Source: Hyphochytrium catenoides (taxonomy: Eukaryota > Sar > Hyphochytriomycetes > Hyphochytriales > Hyphochytriaceae). Taken from it: a DNA stretch of 22,929 nucleotides. The DNA lies in assembly GCA_900088475.1 (NCBI GenBank), contig FLMG01003938.1, positions 1 to 22,929 of the forward strand, read 5' to 3'. This document shows, in pieces, positions 21,516-22,929 of this stretch. Each line of letters begins with the position of its first letter. Position 1 is the stretch's first letter. Under the pieces are notes generated by a model. That model was not told the DNA's origin. It did not search any database and saw nothing but the letters and a program-made list of their open reading frames with translations. A program made the translations under genes and the position numbers.

Positions 21516-22656
21516 AGTGATAGAGCTATGACGGCCTGGTTCACGAAGCTGTCTGATATCAGGATACTAAGTATAGCAGCAACTCAGTATCCAATGAGTG
21601 CAAGGAAATGCTGCTTCTTGCCAAGGTGATTCATGAAGGCCTTGAGACTGTCACTGCAGGTATATATAAAAGCTCTATCTGCAAGCTCCAGATGAATAGT
21701 CAGATGAGCTCTGCTAGTCGGACTGACAAAAGGGGGATCCTAGCACTCACATGGTGACGGCGGCCCTCCCTTGGGGAAGATATATGCTAGCAACTGTTAA
21801 GCATAGGGGTAGCGTGCTTCGCGAACGAAGGTGAGTATCTCCCGATGAGGTAGAGCTTAAGAAAGATTAGCCATCACGCCAAAGGCTTTATAGCTTCTGC
21901 GCCTGCTTATGCCTACTTTCACCTGACTCTGGTAGCTGTTCATACAATGCTGGAATAACTTTTAAACCGGATCCGGACTGTTTTGGAAGTGTCCGATCTG
22001 TTGGTTCTGATCCACCAAGGCAATATGGGAATCTTCTCTCTCAAGGACCTTTGACCCGACCGACTAGCCTGTGTGTCATTTGAATGTTGGAGCAGCAGAA
22101 TAGCGGAGTATCGTGGTATGCCTGATCTAGGCAGTACGCTGGGAATGTCCTCTTTCTCGTGGCCGTCATTGAACAATATCTTAAGGTTCGTGGTTGTTGG
22201 TAGGGGGTGACACCCTTGGCGGGTCCAAGAAATGAGTTTAGTGGCGGATTTCGCCAGACTTTCAGGGGATTTGGGAACTACTAAACATAGCTGGAAATGC
22301 AGGAATGGCCTTGAGATCTGGGCCTGCTTGGTCCGCTGACTATGAGTTGGACGTGAGACTTGCTAGCGCGTAATAATAGAACAACCAGTCAGCGTAGATC
22401 CAATTTGAAAAACTATACTACGGCTGCAGTAGTAATAGCCTACCGGTGGCCGCTAACGACTCTAATCAGCGAATGAGGGACAAGCCACCAATTCAGCTTT
22501 CAAGGCGCGCTGACTTCCTGACCGCAAGGATCTCTGAGCTTCACCAGACAGCTCCTAGAGCTTCATTCAGTCACACTTATTCTGCTATATACAGCCAGCA
22601 GAGCCGTGATCAGACTTCTTCTGGAGCTTAACCAGGGAACTAGAGCTTGAGGAAGA
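21516..22656. promoter_or_regulatory. Shared upstream region of the divergent ATP synthase delta and beta genes
   Basis: The interval of 1141 bp between the two start codons must hold both promoters and 5' UTRs. Short open frames at 21940-22176 (-) and 22446-22631 (+) resemble no known protein and are probably chance. An AG acceptor-like site precedes each start (catag 10 nt before delta, ttaaccag 21 nt before beta). A tatatataaaagc TATA-like string occurs at about 21660-21672, roughly 150 bp before the delta start. Whether it functions is unknown. Confidence 0.45.
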
Positions 22657-22929
22657 ATGCAGGCTCTTAGACGTGTCGCTACAACCGCTCTGAGAGCTCC
22701 TGCTCGCAGAGTGGGTTCAGGTAAGATTGGATAGAATCCATTGTGAGCATAGTCAGCACCTTGAGCAACATGGGGCTCTTTTTGCGGAATAACAGCGAGT
22801 GATCACCCTAGTAAGATGCGATCCTAACAAGTTTTCCTCTATCATAGTCCGATGGCTGAGTGCTGAGGCTTCAGCTGAGAGCAGTGAACATCAGGGACCC
22901 GCTAAGGGACACATCACCCAGGTCATTGG
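22657..22929 (+). CDS. ATP5F1B: Mitochondrial ATP synthase F1 subunit beta, N-terminal fragment
   Basis: Catalytic subunit of the F1 ATPase, located in the mitochondrial matrix. Only the first two exons are in the window: 22657-22720 and 22848 to the edge, separated by a 127-nt GT-AG intron with gtaaga donor. The product starts MQALRRVATTALRAPARRVG, an Arg/Ala-rich presequence without acids, continues VRWLSAEASAESSEHQG and then reaches GHITQVIG, the invariant first beta-strand of the beta subunit (KGxIxQVIGxVVDV in the family). The P-loop and catalytic domain lie beyond the right edge. The start is the ATG directly preceding the presequence. The assignment rests on the presequence, the short conserved strand and the adjacent delta gene. 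Confidence 0.9.

Noticed and set aside
21940-22631. Open frames between the ATP synthase genes as a further gene
   Set aside because: Both are short, lie on opposite strands, have no domain or splice signals and are expected by chance in 1.1 kb of intergenic DNA.

Overview
This is a stretch of a eukaryotic nuclear genome. It shows spliceosomal genes with very many short GT-AG introns (mostly about 54-120 nt, up to 372 nt), balanced base composition and gene-dense packing on both strands. Two nuclear-encoded mitochondrial ATP synthase subunits carry presequences. The picture suits an intron-rich unicellular protist. A flagellated alveolate of the Perkinsus type is my best guess, but nothing here proves it.

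Layout, left to right. (1) 1-381: probably the last exon of an unrecognised + strand gene, followed by an intergenic stretch with a 23-bp tandem duplication. (2) 886-7235, +: a complete 22-exon gene for splicing factor SF3B3 (SAP130). (3) 7363-10069, -: a 7-exon gene fusing two EF-hands to a HAD phosphatase of the phosphoglycolate/4-nitrophenyl phosphatase type, tail-to-tail with SF3B3. (4) 10504-18822, -: a 23-exon gene for a 1676-residue protein with about 19 AMN1-type leucine-rich repeats, about a dozen IQ motifs and a charged, coiled-coil-like C-terminus. (5) 19466-19981, +: a small two-exon gene model, 97 residues with a C-terminal membrane segment, tentative. (6) 20824-21515, -: mitochondrial ATP synthase F1 delta (bacterial epsilon). 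(7) 22657 to the window end, +: the N-terminus of mitochondrial ATP synthase F1 beta, head-to-head with delta.

I built the exon models by reading splice sites and phases by hand. The SF3B3 (3576 nt), LRR-IQ (5031 nt) and delta (519 nt) models all sum to whole codons with no internal stop, which strongly supports them. The 5' end of the EF-hand/phosphatase gene and the small membrane gene are less certain.

Functional themes. The two ATP synthase genes form a divergent pair for one complex. Two neighbouring - strand genes are both calcium-linked: one carries EF-hands, the other a long array of potential calmodulin-binding IQ motifs. No prokaryotic mobile element, CRISPR array, tRNA or rRNA was seen.
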